Positions 40,698-50,278 are shown, counted from the stretch's first letter. The stretch: 64,000 nucleotides of DNA from Burkholderia diffusa (GCF_902499115.1 NZ_CABVPN010000005.1:1-64000); one strand, 5' to 3'. The notes: a model not told the origin generated them from the sequence alone. Made by a program: numbers and translations.

Positions 40698-42035
40698 TTA
40701 CTCGCCGCTATCGCCCTTGATCTGCGGCAACGCCGACGATTCACCCGGCGTGAGCAAACCGACCTGCGTATAAACGCGCAGCTTGTCGCGCGTATCGGTG
40801 ATGTCGAGGTTGCGCATCGTCAGCTGGCCGATCCGGTCGCGCGGCGAGAACGTCGACGCCACCTTCTCCATCGACAGGCGTTCCGGCTGATACGTGAGGT
40901 TCGGCGACTTCGTGCTCAGGATCGAGTAGTCGTTGCCGCGGCGCAGTTCGATCTTCACTTCGCCGGTGATCGCGCGCGCGACCCAGCGCTGCGCCGTTTC
41001 GCGCAGCATGATCGCCTGCGGGTCGAACCAGCGGCCCTGGTACAGCAGGCGGCCGAGACGGCGGCCGTTCTCGCGATACTGCTCGATCGTGTCTTCGTTG
41101 TGGATGCCGGTGACGAGACGCTCGTACGCGATGTACAGCAGCGCGAGGCCCGGGGCTTCATAGATGCCGCGGCTCTTCGCCTCGATGATGCGGTTCTCGA
41201 TCTGGTCGCTCATGCCGAGGCCGTGGCGGCCGCCGATGCGGTTCGCTTCCAGCAGCAGTTCGACCGGGTCCTTGAACTCGACGCCGTTCAGCGCGACCGG
41301 CTGGCCTGCTTCGAAGCGCACCGTCACTTCCTCGGCGGCGATCTTCACGTCGTCGCGCCAGAACGCGACACCCATGATCGGGTTCACGATCTTGATGCCG
41401 CTCTCGAGGCTTTCCAGATCCTTCGCCTCGTGCGTCGCGCCGAGCAGGTTCGAGTCGGTCGAATACGCCTTCTCGGCCGACATCTTGTACGCGAAGCCGG
41501 CCTGGTTCATGAATTCGGACATTTCGGCGCGGCCGCCGAGTTCGTCGATGAACGTCTGGTCGAGCCACGGCTTGTAGATCTTCAGATCCGGGTTCACGAG
41601 CAGGCCGTAGCGGTAGAAACGCTCGATGTCGTTGCCCTTGTACGTGCTGCCGTCACCCCAGATGTTGACGCCGTCTTCCTTCATCGCGGCGACGAGCATC
41701 GTGCCCGTCACGGCGCGGCCGATCGGCGTCGTGTTGAAGTACGTGACGCCGGCCGTCGTGATGTGGAACGCGCCGCTTTGCAGCGCGGCGATGCCTTCGG
41801 CGACGAGCTGCGCACGGCAGTCGATCAGGCGGGCGCCGGCTGCGCCGTATTCGATCGCGCGTTTCGGGATCGCGTCGTAATCGTCTTCGTCGGGCTGGCC
41901 GAGGTTCGCCGTATATGCGTACGGGACGGCGCCCTTCAGTTTCATCCAGTGCAGCGCGGCGCTGGTGTCCAGGCCGCCGGAGAAGGCGATACCGACCTTC
42001 TGGCCGGTCGGGAGGCTTTCGAGAATCGTGCTCAT
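40698..42035 (-). CDS. argG: Argininosuccinate synthase (E. coli-type long form)
   Basis: 445 aa. ATP pyrophosphatase P-loop Ala-Phe-Ser-Gly-Gly-Leu-Asp-Thr-Ser near 17-25; Asn-Thr-Thr-Pro-Ile-Gly-Arg, Trp-Gly-Asp-Gly-Ser-Thr-Tyr-Lys-Gly-Asn-Asp, and the long C-terminal region found in the E. coli/Neisseria type rather than the 400-aa type. Joins citrulline and aspartate with ATP in arginine synthesis. Start ATG 42035 fits the predicted promoter; the frame extends 33 codons upstream without signs of coding. Ribosome site weak. Monocistronic. Confidence 0.96.
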   Translation of the reverse strand: MSTILESLPTGQKVGIAFSGGLDTSAALHWMKLKGAVPYAYTANLGQPDEDDYDAIPKRAIEYGAAGARLIDCRAQLVAEGIAALQSGAFHITTAGVTYFNTTPIGRAVTGTMLVAAMKEDGVNIWGDGSTYKGNDIERFYRYGLLVNPDLKIYKPWLDQTFIDELGGRAEMSEFMNQAGFAYKMSAEKAYSTDSNLLGATHEAKDLESLESGIKIVNPIMGVAFWRDDVKIAAEEVTVRFEAGQPVALNGVEFKDPVELLLEANRIGGRHGLGMSDQIENRIIEAKSRGIYEAPGLALLYIAYERLVTGIHNEDTIEQYRENGRRLGRLLYQGRWFDPQAIMLRETAQRWVARAITGEVKIELRRGNDYSILSTKSPNLTYQPERLSMEKVASTFSPRDRIGQLTMRNLDITDTRDKLRVYTQVGLLTPGESSALPQIKGDSGE

Positions 42036-42362
42036 AGGAATTACCGTGGATTGAAGCCGGTGGGATCGTATTTCGCGGAATATGCGAGTATCGGCTGTCC
42101 GGGAAGTTGGGGCAAGACCTGATTTTCGCGCCAATACCTCGTCGAGCCTGTCGCGGCGGGCCCGGCGGGCGGCGAATCAGGCGGAGAACGCCGCGCAAAC
42201 CGGCGCCGAGCGGCGGCCGAAACGGTCGCGGCCGAGCGCCGTCGCGGGCCGTGCTTCCGGGGCCGGATCGGCTGAAGGGCGGGGCAGCCGCCGTCGGATG
42301 CGAGCCCGTTGCGACGAAAGGATTATGAAAGATTGACGCGCAAGGCCCGGAGCCCGCGACCT
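42036..42362. other. Intergenic region with the argG promoter
   Basis: Leftward sigma-70-like pair: -35 TTGCCC (42115-42110), 17-bp spacer, -10 GATACT (42092-42087), predicted start near 42080 and a 45-nt leader before argG. The rest (42116-42362) is G/C-rich with no supported gene and separates argG from the FUSC gene read in the same direction. Confidence 0.55.
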
Positions 42363-43433
42363 TCAGATATTCCACGCCTGCGCGGTATCGAGCAGTTTCT
42401 CACGCAACTGATCCACTTCGCCGGCCAGCTTGGCCGTGATCGACACGTAGCCCGACAACTGCGGCGGAGGCACGTCGTGCGGCGGCTCGGCCGGCCGGCG
42501 GCGCGCCGCGAGCCGGCTCGGCGTGCCGACCTTGAGCGCGCGGCTCGCGCCGACGAGCGTGTCGCGGATGCGCCGGTTCACGGCCTTCATTTCGTAGCGC
42601 ATGTATTCGCGGGCAGTCACGTCGTCGCGGGCCGGCACCGTGCTCGACAGGATCTCCAGGTAGCCGATGCACAGGCGCAGGCTGCGCTGGATCGCTTCGA
42701 GGTGCGTGACCGAGATCTCGCATTCCTTCGACACCGACGGCATTAGCGAACGCAACTGCACCAGCAGCGCGCTCAGCGCGGCCATTTCCTTCAGGTGCGC
42801 GTCATCGCTCACGCGGCGGTCGCCCGCGAGCCGCGTATGCACGGCCGCGCACGCGCGCAGCGCATCGGCGAGCTTGTAGCGCCACGAGTAGGTCGCGTAG
42901 AGCGGCAGCGCGAACGAGAACGCCAGCGCGATCGCGATGCCGGCCAGGACGTTTACCGCGCGCCACAGGCCGTCGACGATCTCGTTGTCGCCATGTCCGG
43001 CGACGATCACCATCGTGATCGCCGACAGCAGCGCGATGTAGCCGGCCTTGCCGATCGCGTGATACGCGCAGAATCCGCACGCGATCGCCATCAGCAAGTA
43101 GATCGCGAACGGCGCGTGCAGCACGGAGTAGAGCAGGATCAGGCCGAGCCCCGCGAGCGCGCCGATCGACGTGCCGAGCGCGCGCTCGGCCGCCTTCTTG
43201 CGGATGTTCCCGTGGTGCTGCAGCCCGCCGACGACGATCAGCACGGTGATCGTCGACCATTCGCCGTGCGGCACGCGCAGCCCGGTGGACAAGGCGATCG
43301 ACACGAGGATCGCAAGCGCGACGCGCGCCGCATGGATCAGCTTCGCGTGCCGGTAGCGGCGGTAAGGGTCCAGCAGGGGACGGAGGGCGTGGCGCAGGAG
43401 CGGCGGCAGTCGGGCAGGAAGCTGGGCGTTCAT
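42363..43433 (-). CDS. FUSC family inner membrane protein
   Basis: 356 aa. Six hydrophobic segments between residues 30 and 180, with the fusaric-acid-resistance-like pattern His-Gly-Glu-Trp-Ser-Thr-Ile-Thr-Val and Arg-Lys-Lys-Ala-Ala-Glu-Arg-(x)-Leu-Gly-Thr, then a cytoplasmic helical domain of about 170 residues. Half the size of full AaeB-type proteins, so a single-module FUSC. Efflux or envelope role inferred. No adaptor gene beside it. Confidence 0.82.
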   Translation of the reverse strand: MNAQLPARLPPLLRHALRPLLDPYRRYRHAKLIHAARVALAILVSIALSTGLRVPHGEWSTITVLIVVGGLQHHGNIRKKAAERALGTSIGALAGLGLILLYSVLHAPFAIYLLMAIACGFCAYHAIGKAGYIALLSAITMVIVAGHGDNEIVDGLWRAVNVLAGIAIALAFSFALPLYATYSWRYKLADALRACAAVHTRLAGDRRVSDDAHLKEMAALSALLVQLRSLMPSVSKECEISVTHLEAIQRSLRLCIGYLEILSSTVPARDDVTAREYMRYEMKAVNRRIRDTLVGASRALKVGTPSRLAARRRPAEPPHDVPPPQLSGYVSITAKLAGEVDQLREKLLDTAQAWNI

Positions 43434-43584
43434 GACGGAGCGGAGATGGCCGGCGGGGTGGCCGGAATACGCGCGGGCGGCCCGCGCGGGCCGGCGCCGC
43501 GCCGCACGCGCAGCTGACGTAACGCTAGCCGAACGCGCGCGGGCTGTCCACGGCGACGCGGTGCGGGCGCCGCCGGCCGTCGCA

Positions 43585-45117
43585 TCACGCGTCGGCGGTG
43601 TTCGCCTCGGCGTTCGATACGCGATTGCGTCCGCCGGACTTCGCGCGGTACAGCGCCTCGTCGGCCTGCCGCAGCAGCGTCGCGGCGTCGATGCGCCCGC
43701 CGGCGGCGGTCGCGGCGCCGATGCTCGCTGTCACGTGCCCGTACGGGCTGCGGCCGTGCGCGATGTCGAGCCCGGCGATCGCGCGGCGGATCCCTTCGGC
43801 GACGGTCGCCGCGCCTCGCGCATCGGTGTCCGGCAGCGTGACGACGAATTCCTCGCCGCCGTAGCGCGCGACGTGGTCGCTGTTGCGGCGCAGGCAGCGC
43901 GACGCCGATTGCGCGACGCGGCGCAGCACATCGTCGCCGGCGAGGTGGCCGTAGTAGTCGTTGAACGCCTTGAAATGATCGACGTCGACGAACAGCACCG
44001 ACAGCGGGCGGCCGCTGCGCGACGCGCGCAGCGCTTCCTTCGCGAGCACCGTGTCGAACGTGCCGCGGTTGTCGAGCCCGGTCAGTGAATCGGTGTGCGC
44101 GAGCCGGTACAGCTTCGACTCGGCGATCTGCCGGCGCTTGAGTTCGCGCGACAGCGCGAGCGAGCCCCACGCGATGAACACGGTAAACAGGGCCATCAGC
44201 ACGGCGGTCCAGATCGTGCGATGGCGCCACGACGCGTAGATGTCGATCTCGGCGGGCGCGACGTCGACGACCAGCGGCAGATTCGCGAGATGCTTGTAAA
44301 CATAGATGCGCCGCACGCCGTCGATCGCGCCGACGCCCGTCAACGCGCCTTCGCTGCTGCGCTGCGCCTCGATGAAGAGCGGGGCGTTGTGAAGGTCGAG
44401 GCCGACCACGCGCGCATCGAACGGCAGGCGGGACACGAGCGCGCCGTTGTCCTCGACGATCGCCGCGCTGCCGTGCTTGCCGACCGCGAGACCGTCGAGC
44501 AGCGCGCGGAAGTAGTCGATGCTGAGCGTGCCGACGACGATCCCTCCGAAGCGGCCATCGGCCAGCGTGATCCGTCGGCTCAGCGCGATCGTCAATGCGC
44601 CGCCGCGCAGGCGGGACGCATAGGGCCGGCTGATGAAGAGGCCCTGCGCGAGCCGGTCGCGATGCACGGCGAAATATTCGCGGTCGGCGAAATTGCCCTG
44701 TCGCGGCGGCGATTCGGCCGAATCGATCACGATATTGCCGTGCGGATCCATCACGAAAATGGCGCCGAGATACGCGCCGCTCGCGGCGCGGTCGAACAGC
44801 AGCCGGTGACGCTGGTGCGGCGGCAAAGCCATCAGTTCCGGATCGGCGAGGCCGTCGACGACGTTTTGCAGCGACAGATCATACAGTTCGATATTGCGGG
44901 AAATATCGCGCTCGATCAGCAGCATCAGGTTGCGCGCATTTTCGACCGCATGATCGTATGCGTCGTGGCGTGCCTCGATTAAAAGCGACGTCGAGAGTCC
45001 CCAGCTGAACAGGAGCAGCATGATGCCCGCGACGAGTACGCCGCGGGGCGACAGAATGCGTGCCACGGCCGACGCGGTATGACGGCGCGCCGTGGCGAGC
45101 GGCGTGTGTGGCTTCAT
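43585..45117 (-). CDS. Membrane diguanylate cyclase with Cache sensor
   Basis: 510 aa. TM1 about 27-48, a periplasmic double-Cache sensor (50-295), TM2 about 301-322, then a GGDEF domain. Active site Gly-Gly-Glu-Glu-Phe at 420-424 and Asp378-x-Asp380 metal site are intact; an inhibitory I-site Arg411-Asn-Ser-Asp lies five residues before GGEEF. So an active, feedback-inhibited c-di-GMP synthase controlled by an extracellular small molecule. Preceded by an AT-rich palindrome. Single gene. Confidence 0.92.
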   Translation of the reverse strand: MKPHTPLATARRHTASAVARILSPRGVLVAGIMLLLFSWGLSTSLLIEARHDAYDHAVENARNLMLLIERDISRNIELYDLSLQNVVDGLADPELMALPPHQRHRLLFDRAASGAYLGAIFVMDPHGNIVIDSAESPPRQGNFADREYFAVHRDRLAQGLFISRPYASRLRGGALTIALSRRITLADGRFGGIVVGTLSIDYFRALLDGLAVGKHGSAAIVEDNGALVSRLPFDARVVGLDLHNAPLFIEAQRSSEGALTGVGAIDGVRRIYVYKHLANLPLVVDVAPAEIDIYASWRHRTIWTAVLMALFTVFIAWGSLALSRELKRRQIAESKLYRLAHTDSLTGLDNRGTFDTVLAKEALRASRSGRPLSVLFVDVDHFKAFNDYYGHLAGDDVLRRVAQSASRCLRRNSDHVARYGGEEFVVTLPDTDARGAATVAEGIRRAIAGLDIAHGRSPYGHVTASIGAATAAGGRIDAATLLRQADEALYRAKSGGRNRVSNAEANTADA

Positions 45118-45166
45118 CCTCGGGGGTGGGCGGCGGGAATTTGCGTCGTAGACGATTCCGCGCAGT

Positions 45167-45184
45167 GATTAATTCGCATTAATC
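45167..45184. promoter_or_regulatory. Palindrome upstream of the diguanylate cyclase gene
   Basis: Perfect inverted repeat GATTAAT-TCGC-ATTAATC, 50 bp before the cyclase start, in AT-rich sequence. Candidate operator for an unknown regulator. Confidence 0.45.
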
Positions 45185-45714
45185 GGCATTATCTCGCGAA
45201 TCCCGGAATTTCGCCGCGTGATGCAAAACATGCATGCGCCGATCGCGATTCGGAACGATTACACACCATTACTGTGAGCCGGGTGTCAGTTTGATTTGAA
45301 TCAATTGCGAGTGGCCGGTATTTTGTCTGATTATTGGCGGCGCTTGCGGATCGATTTGTCGTTTTAATACAGGATCGGGCGATTGCGCCGGAACGATTAC
45401 GCCTTGCACGGTTCGCCATCGCGGATGACCACTCGAATGGCATGACCTGTACCGCGCAACCCGCAGCCGTGCCGCCGTCTCGTCGCCCCGCCGTGTCCAA
45501 CTTGTTGATTCTGCTGCGTCTGCATGCGGCGGCGGGGCGTTCGGCGCTCAGCTGCCCCCGCGGCGAATCAGGTAGAATCCGCGCTTCGCCGCAGGCGCCC
45601 GGCGCGCAACGCGTATCGGGGCCGCATCGAATGCATCGCAGCAGGCGGCGCGCCGCGCCCCGATCCCGCATGCGCCGGCTCCGGATGCCGGCCCGCTCAA
45701 CGTTCGTCTCGTTT
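45185..45714. other. Long divergent intergenic region upstream of lysP
   Basis: 530 nt without a supported gene. The left part (to about 45370) is AT-rich for this genome and likely holds the diguanylate cyclase promoter. A -10-like TAGAAT at 45573 (after GCGAATCAGG) is a possible lysP promoter with a 130-nt leader. I looked for lysine riboswitch features and saw none I could support. Confidence 0.4.
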
Positions 45715-47250
45715 ATGTCCGCAATTCCGAATTCCGACCAACCCGGTTCGTCCGCGAACCCACCCAAGCTTCATCGCGCGCTGAAGGCGCGCCATCTGAC
45801 GATGATCGCCATCGGCGGCTCGATCGGCACGGGCCTGTTCGTCGCGTCCGGCGCGTCGATCTCGCAGGCCGGCCCTGGCGGCGCGATGGTCGCTTACATG
45901 CTGATCGGCCTGATGGTCTACTTCCTGATGACGAGCCTCGGCGAAATGGCTGCGTTCATGCCGGTGTCGGGCTCGTTCGCGACCTACGGCGCGAAATACG
46001 TCGACGAAGGCTTCGGCTTCGCGCTCGGCTGGAACTACTGGTACAACTGGGCCGTGACGATCGCGGTCGAACTCGTCGCCGCGCAGCTCGTGATGCACTA
46101 CTGGTTCCCGGACGTGCCGGGCGTCTGGTGGAGTGCCGCGTTCCTCGGCGTGATGTTCCTGCTCAATGCGCTGACCGTGCGCGGCTTCGGAGAAGCCGAA
46201 TACTGGTTCGCGCTGATCAAGGTCGTCACCGTGGTTGCGTTCATCGGCGTCGGCCTGCTGATGATCTTCGGCATTCTGAAAGGTGCGCCGGGCAACGGCT
46301 GGGGCAACCTGATGATCGGCGACGCGCCGTTCGCGGGCGGCCTGCCGGCGCTGATGGGCGTCGCGATGATCGCGGGCTTCTCGTTCCAGGGCACCGAGCT
46401 GATCGGCGTCGCGGCCGGCGAATCGGAGAACCCGCGCACGACGATCCCGCGCGCCGTGCGTCAGGTGTTCTGGCGCATCCTGCTGTTCTACGTGCTGGCG
46501 ATCTTCGTGATCGGCGTGCTGATTCCCTATACCGATCCGAACCTGCTGAAGAGCGACGTGACCGACATCGGCGTGAGTCCGTTTACGCTCGTGTTCCGCC
46601 ACGCGGGCCTCGCGTTCGCGGCCGGCGTGATGAACGCGGTGATCCTGACGGCCGTGCTGTCGGCCGGCAACTCGGGCATGTACGCGTCGACGCGGATGCT
46701 CTACAACCTCGCGACGGAAGGCCGCGCGCCGAAGCTGTTCGCGAAGCTGTCGCCGGGCGGCGTGCCGCGCAACGCGCTGTACGCGACGACCGCCGTCGGC
46801 GCGCTGTGTTTCTTTACGTCGCTGTACGGCGACAAGACGGTGTACCTGTGGCTGCTGAACACGTCGGGGATGACGGGTTTCATCGCGTGGCTCGGCATCG
46901 CGATCAGCCACTACCGGTTCCGCAAGGGCTACGTGACGCAAGGCTACGCGGTCGACCAGCTGCCGTACCAGTCGAAGTGGTTCCCGTTCGGCCCGCTGTT
47001 CGCGTTCGTGCTGTGTCTCGTGATCGCGCTCGGCCAGGACTATCAGGCGTTTCTCGCGAACCGGATCGACTGGGCGGGTGTGGCCGCGACCTACGTCGGC
47101 ATTCCGCTGTTCCTCGTCGTGTGGCTCGGCTACCGGCTCCTGAACAAGAGCCGCTTCGTGCGTTACGAGGACATGGAGATCGCACCGTGGGTCGCCGCGA
47201 GCCGCGGCGCGCAGCTGCAGCGCGTGGAGAACCGCGAAACCGCGGGCTGA
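45715..47250 (+). CDS. lysP: Lysine-specific permease LysP-like (APC superfamily)
   Basis: 511 aa, 12 transmembrane helices. Very close to E. coli LysP throughout: Leu-Lys-Ala-Arg-His-Leu-Thr-Met-Ile-Ala near residue 25, Gly-Ser-Ile-Gly-Thr-Gly-Leu-Phe-Val, Gly-Phe-Ala-Leu-Gly-Trp-Asn-Tyr-Trp-Tyr, and Phe-Gln-Gly-Thr-Glu-Leu-Ile-Gly. Proton-driven lysine uptake at the inner membrane. ATG 45715 is the first start with a LysP-like N-terminus; the frame runs on upstream without coding character. Ends at a strong terminator. Confidence 0.92.
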   Translation: MSAIPNSDQPGSSANPPKLHRALKARHLTMIAIGGSIGTGLFVASGASISQAGPGGAMVAYMLIGLMVYFLMTSLGEMAAFMPVSGSFATYGAKYVDEGFGFALGWNYWYNWAVTIAVELVAAQLVMHYWFPDVPGVWWSAAFLGVMFLLNALTVRGFGEAEYWFALIKVVTVVAFIGVGLLMIFGILKGAPGNGWGNLMIGDAPFAGGLPALMGVAMIAGFSFQGTELIGVAAGESENPRTTIPRAVRQVFWRILLFYVLAIFVIGVLIPYTDPNLLKSDVTDIGVSPFTLVFRHAGLAFAAGVMNAVILTAVLSAGNSGMYASTRMLYNLATEGRAPKLFAKLSPGGVPRNALYATTAVGALCFFTSLYGDKTVYLWLLNTSGMTGFIAWLGIAISHYRFRKGYVTQGYAVDQLPYQSKWFPFGPLFAFVLCLVIALGQDYQAFLANRIDWAGVAATYVGIPLFLVVWLGYRLLNKSRFVRYEDMEIAPWVAASRGAQLQRVENRETAG

Positions 47251-47289
47251 TGCCGGCGCGGCACGCGGCCGCGCGATGGCGCAACGAAA

Positions 47290-47318
47290 CGGGAAGCCGC
47301 ACGCTTCCCGTTTTTTTT
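47290..47318 (+). terminator. Intrinsic terminator of lysP
   Basis: Stem CGGGAAGC / GCTTCCCG, 5-nt loop, eight T. Canonical. Confidence 0.95.
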
Positions 47319-47514
47319 GTCCGCTTTCCCCTGCACGGGGTCAAAGCCGGTTATATTGCCCGACCCTACCGGGCCACACGGCCCGGCCGGCGCGACGAGC
47401 GCGGCGCGGATCGGGCATCCGGCGCGTGCCTCTCGCGGCGGCCGGCGGCGCCCGGCGTTTCCATCGTTCCGCCGCGCCGGCACGGCCCGCGGAGCGCGCA
47501 ACCCAGAGGAATCC

Positions 47515-47760
47515 ATGAGTGCATCACCCGCCGAGCGGAAGGCCGGACCCGTTTCCATCGTGCGAATCGAAGCCGCGATCAACGCGTGGCGCGAAGTGTA
47601 TCCGCCGGCGCCGGACGGCGAGGACGGCTACGCGCTCGACGCCGGCAGCAACTGCCTGGCCGAGCTGTACGGCGCGATGATCTGCTATCGGCTGCCGGAC
47701 GTGCCGCTCGACTCGTTGAGCGACGCGCAGCGCGATGCGCTGTACGCGACCGAGGCGTGA
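47515..47760 (+). CDS. DUF3717 small protein
   Basis: 81 aa, no signal peptide. The family core Ile-Glu-Ala-Ala-Ile-Asn-Ala-Trp-Arg near residue 17, Leu-Ala-Glu-Leu-Tyr-Gly-Ala-Met-Ile, and a C-terminal Leu-Ser-Asp-Ala-Gln-Arg. AGAGGA 5 nt before ATG. Common in Burkholderiales, function unknown. Its own terminator follows. Confidence 0.82.
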   Translation: MSASPAERKAGPVSIVRIEAAINAWREVYPPAPDGEDGYALDAGSNCLAELYGAMICYRLPDVPLDSLSDAQRDALYATEA

Positions 47761-47803
47761 TGCGCGGTCGAGACGCTGCCGCGACGCGGCGTCGATGAAG
47801 AAA

Positions 47804-47829
47804 CGGGAAGCCTGGCGGCTTCCCGTTTT
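47804..47829 (+). terminator. Intrinsic terminator of the DUF3717 gene
   Basis: Stem CGGGAAGCC / GGCTTCCCG, loop TGGC, then TTTT. The stem nearly repeats that of the lysP terminator 500 bp upstream. Confidence 0.88.
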
Positions 47830-48000
47830 GCTTTGCGCGGTGCCGGACGCGAGGGCGGCACGACGCTGCTCGCGCCGGTTTCGGCGCGGGCTGAGGTATC
47901 GTCATGGCATCGGGATCGGGCGATCACGGGACGACCGGCTCGGCACGCGTCTGCGCGCGGCCGAATGAACGTCCGTTGCCGGTCCGGGAGGGATCGAAAA

Positions 48001-48918
48001 ATGGAGTTGAGACATCTCCGCTACTTCGTCGCGGTTGCCGAGGAGCGGAATTTCACGCGTGCGGCCGAGCGCCTGCACATCGCGCAGCCGCCGCTCAGCC
48101 GGCAGATCCAGCAGCTCGAGGAGGCGCTCGGCGTGCCGCTGTTCGAGCGCAACGCGCGGCCGCTGAAGCTGACCGACGCGGGGCGGTTCTTCTATTCGCA
48201 CGCGGTGCAGCTGCTCGCGCAGACGACCGAGCTCGAATCGATGACGAAGCGGGTCGGCAAGATCGAGCGCAGCATGTCGGTCGGGTTCGTCGGTTCGACG
48301 CTGTACGGGATGCTGCCGAAGATCATCCGGCGCTTTCGCAGCGAGTATCCGGCCGTCGAGCTGAGCCTGCACGAGATGTCGACGATGGACCAGATCAAGG
48401 CGCTGAAGGAAGGGCGCATCGACGTCGGGTTCGGGCGCATCCGTCACGAGGATCCGAGCGTGCGGCGCGTCGTGCTGCGCGAGGAGCGGATGATCGTCGC
48501 GCTGCCGGTCGGTCACGTGCTCGACGGCGCGAAGCCCGTGCTGTCGCTGCACGATCTCGTGAACGACACGCTGATCATCTTCCCGAAGGCGCCGCGGCCC
48601 AGCTATGCGGACCAGGTGCTCGCCGCCTTTCACGATCGCGCGTTGCAGCCGCGCAAGATCTACGAGACGCGCGAACTGCAGATCGCGCTCGGACTCGTCG
48701 CGATGGGCGAGGGCGTGTCGGTCGTGCCGCACAGCGTGTACGGCCTGAAGCGCGACGATATCAGCTACAAGCCGCTCGACGACCCGAACCTCGTGTCGCC
48801 GATCATCATGAGCATGCGGATGCTCGACGAATCGGAGGACATCCGCGCGATGCAGGCGCTGATCTACCGGCTGTACGACGAAGCGCAGATGGAGTATCTG
48901 CCGCCGCAGCCCGAATGA
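48001..48918 (+). CDS. LysR family regulator, CatR/BenM-like
   Basis: 305 aa. The N-terminus Met-Glu-Leu-Arg-His-Leu-Arg-Tyr-Phe-Val and Arg-Leu-His-Ile-Ala-Gln-Pro-Pro-Leu-Ser-Arg-Gln are typical of CatM/BenM/CatR; the effector domain starts Val-Gly-Phe-Val-Gly-Ser-Thr. GGAGGG precedes ATG. Catechol or benzoate genes are not adjacent, so it is either an orphan or controls the hydrolase gene just downstream. Confidence 0.88.
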   Translation: MELRHLRYFVAVAEERNFTRAAERLHIAQPPLSRQIQQLEEALGVPLFERNARPLKLTDAGRFFYSHAVQLLAQTTELESMTKRVGKIERSMSVGFVGSTLYGMLPKIIRRFRSEYPAVELSLHEMSTMDQIKALKEGRIDVGFGRIRHEDPSVRRVVLREERMIVALPVGHVLDGAKPVLSLHDLVNDTLIIFPKAPRPSYADQVLAAFHDRALQPRKIYETRELQIALGLVAMGEGVSVVPHSVYGLKRDDISYKPLDDPNLVSPIIMSMRMLDESEDIRAMQALIYRLYDEAQMEYLPPQPE

Positions 48919-49030
48919 GCGTGCAGGCGGTGGGGCCTTGCTTGACGCCGCGCGGGTCGCCGGGCCACCATCGTCGGCATTCGATGCGGCCCGCCCGCGT
49001 GCGGCCGCCTTCATGCAGACGACGACACAC

Positions 49031-49873
49031 ATGACTGAAATCGTGACCGAGGAGACCTGGGTCGAGACGCCGCAAGGGCGTCTCTTCGCGAAGCGCTGGC
49101 GCGGCGTGCCCGCGCGGGCACCGGCCGCACCTACGCCCGTCGCACCTGAGCCGGCCGCACCTGCGCCGGTCGCACCGATCGTGCTGCTGCACGATTCGCT
49201 CGGCTGCGTCGAACTATGGCGCGACTTCCCCGCGCAACTCGCGCGCGCCACCCGGCGCGACGTGATCGCATACGACCGGCTGGGCTTCGGGCGGTCCGAT
49301 CGTCATCCGGGGCAACTCGGCATGACGTTCGTGCGCGACGAGGCCGATCACGGATTCCATGCGCTGCTCGAGCGGTTCGGTATCGATGCGTTCGTGGCGT
49401 TCGGGCACAGCGTCGGCGGCGGCATGGCGGTCGGATGCGCGGCGGCGTATCCGGCGCGTTGCCGCGCACTGGTGACGGTCTCAGCGCAGGCGTTCGTCGA
49501 GGATCGCACGCGCGACGGCATTCGCGAGGCGGGGCAGCAGTTCGACGCGCCCGGCCAGCTCGACCGGCTCGCGCGTTATCACGGCGACAAGGCCGAATGG
49601 GTGCTGCGTGCGTGGGTCGACACGTGGTTGTCGCCGGCGTTTCGCGACTGGAGTCTCGACGACGAACTGCCGCGCGTGCATTGCGCGACGCTCGCGATTC
49701 ACGGCGAGCAGGACGAATACGGGTCGGACGTGCATCCGAAACGGATCGCCGCGCGCGTCGCGGGGCCGTCGTCGTTCCTGCTGCTCGACGGATGCGGACA
49801 CATGCCGCATCGCGAGCGGACCGACGACGTACTCGCGGCCGTGGCGACGTTCCTGCGCGACGCGCTCGCCTGA
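49031..49873 (+). CDS. Alpha/beta hydrolase
   Basis: 280 aa. Oxyanion His-Asp-Ser-Leu-Gly near 54, nucleophile elbow Gly-His-Ser-Val-Gly-Gly, acid Asp in His-Gly-Glu-Gln-Asp-Glu-Tyr, and late Gly-Cys-Gly-His. An Ala/Pro-rich insertion of about 23 residues (26-49) separates the first strands from the oxyanion loop, unusual for the family. Start at ATG 49031; ATG 49013 is possible. 112 nt after the LysR gene, same strand, perhaps its target. Substrate unknown. Confidence 0.82.
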   Translation: MTEIVTEETWVETPQGRLFAKRWRGVPARAPAAPTPVAPEPAAPAPVAPIVLLHDSLGCVELWRDFPAQLARATRRDVIAYDRLGFGRSDRHPGQLGMTFVRDEADHGFHALLERFGIDAFVAFGHSVGGGMAVGCAAAYPARCRALVTVSAQAFVEDRTRDGIREAGQQFDAPGQLDRLARYHGDKAEWVLRAWVDTWLSPAFRDWSLDDELPRVHCATLAIHGEQDEYGSDVHPKRIAARVAGPSSFLLLDGCGHMPHRERTDDVLAAVATFLRDALA

Positions 49874-49924
49874 ACGCCCGGGCGCGGGCGTGCGATGCAA
49901 CCGGCGGGCCCGGCCCGCCGGTGC

Positions 49925-50278
49925 TCAGAACGACAGCTGGATTGCGAGGTCGACGGCGAGAATCGCGATCGAGCAGCCGATGCCGAGAACCACGTTCGGC
50001 AGCCGGTGTTCGAAGTCGCGATTGTCACGGCGCATCGCGGCACCGAGCAGGAAGACCGCCTCGACGACGATCTGCAGCCCGACGAACAGCAGCATCAGCA
50101 GATACTCGTAACCCATCTGCTTGAACACGGCGAATTGCATCCCGTGATCGCGGATCCATTGGCCGACGCGCAGCAGTTCGTAGACGAACAGCAAGGCGGG
50201 AAACAGGTAGCTGATGAAATACGTCGGCGCGGTGGCGTGCCGTAGTTCGAGGTGGAAGTGCGGATGCGTGGTAGCCAT
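49925..50278 (-). CDS. Small membrane protein of unknown function
   Basis: 117 aa. N-terminal His-rich start (Thr-His-Pro-His-Phe-His), then three hydrophobic segments (about 20-38, 60-80, 95-115). GGAGGG about 9 nt before ATG 50278. Monocistronic; no family recognised. Confidence 0.7.
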   Translation of the reverse strand: MATTHPHFHLELRHATAPTYFISYLFPALLFVYELLRVGQWIRDHGMQFAVFKQMGYEYLLMLLFVGLQIVVEAVFLLGAAMRRDNRDFEHRLPNVVLGIGCSIAILAVDLAIQLSF

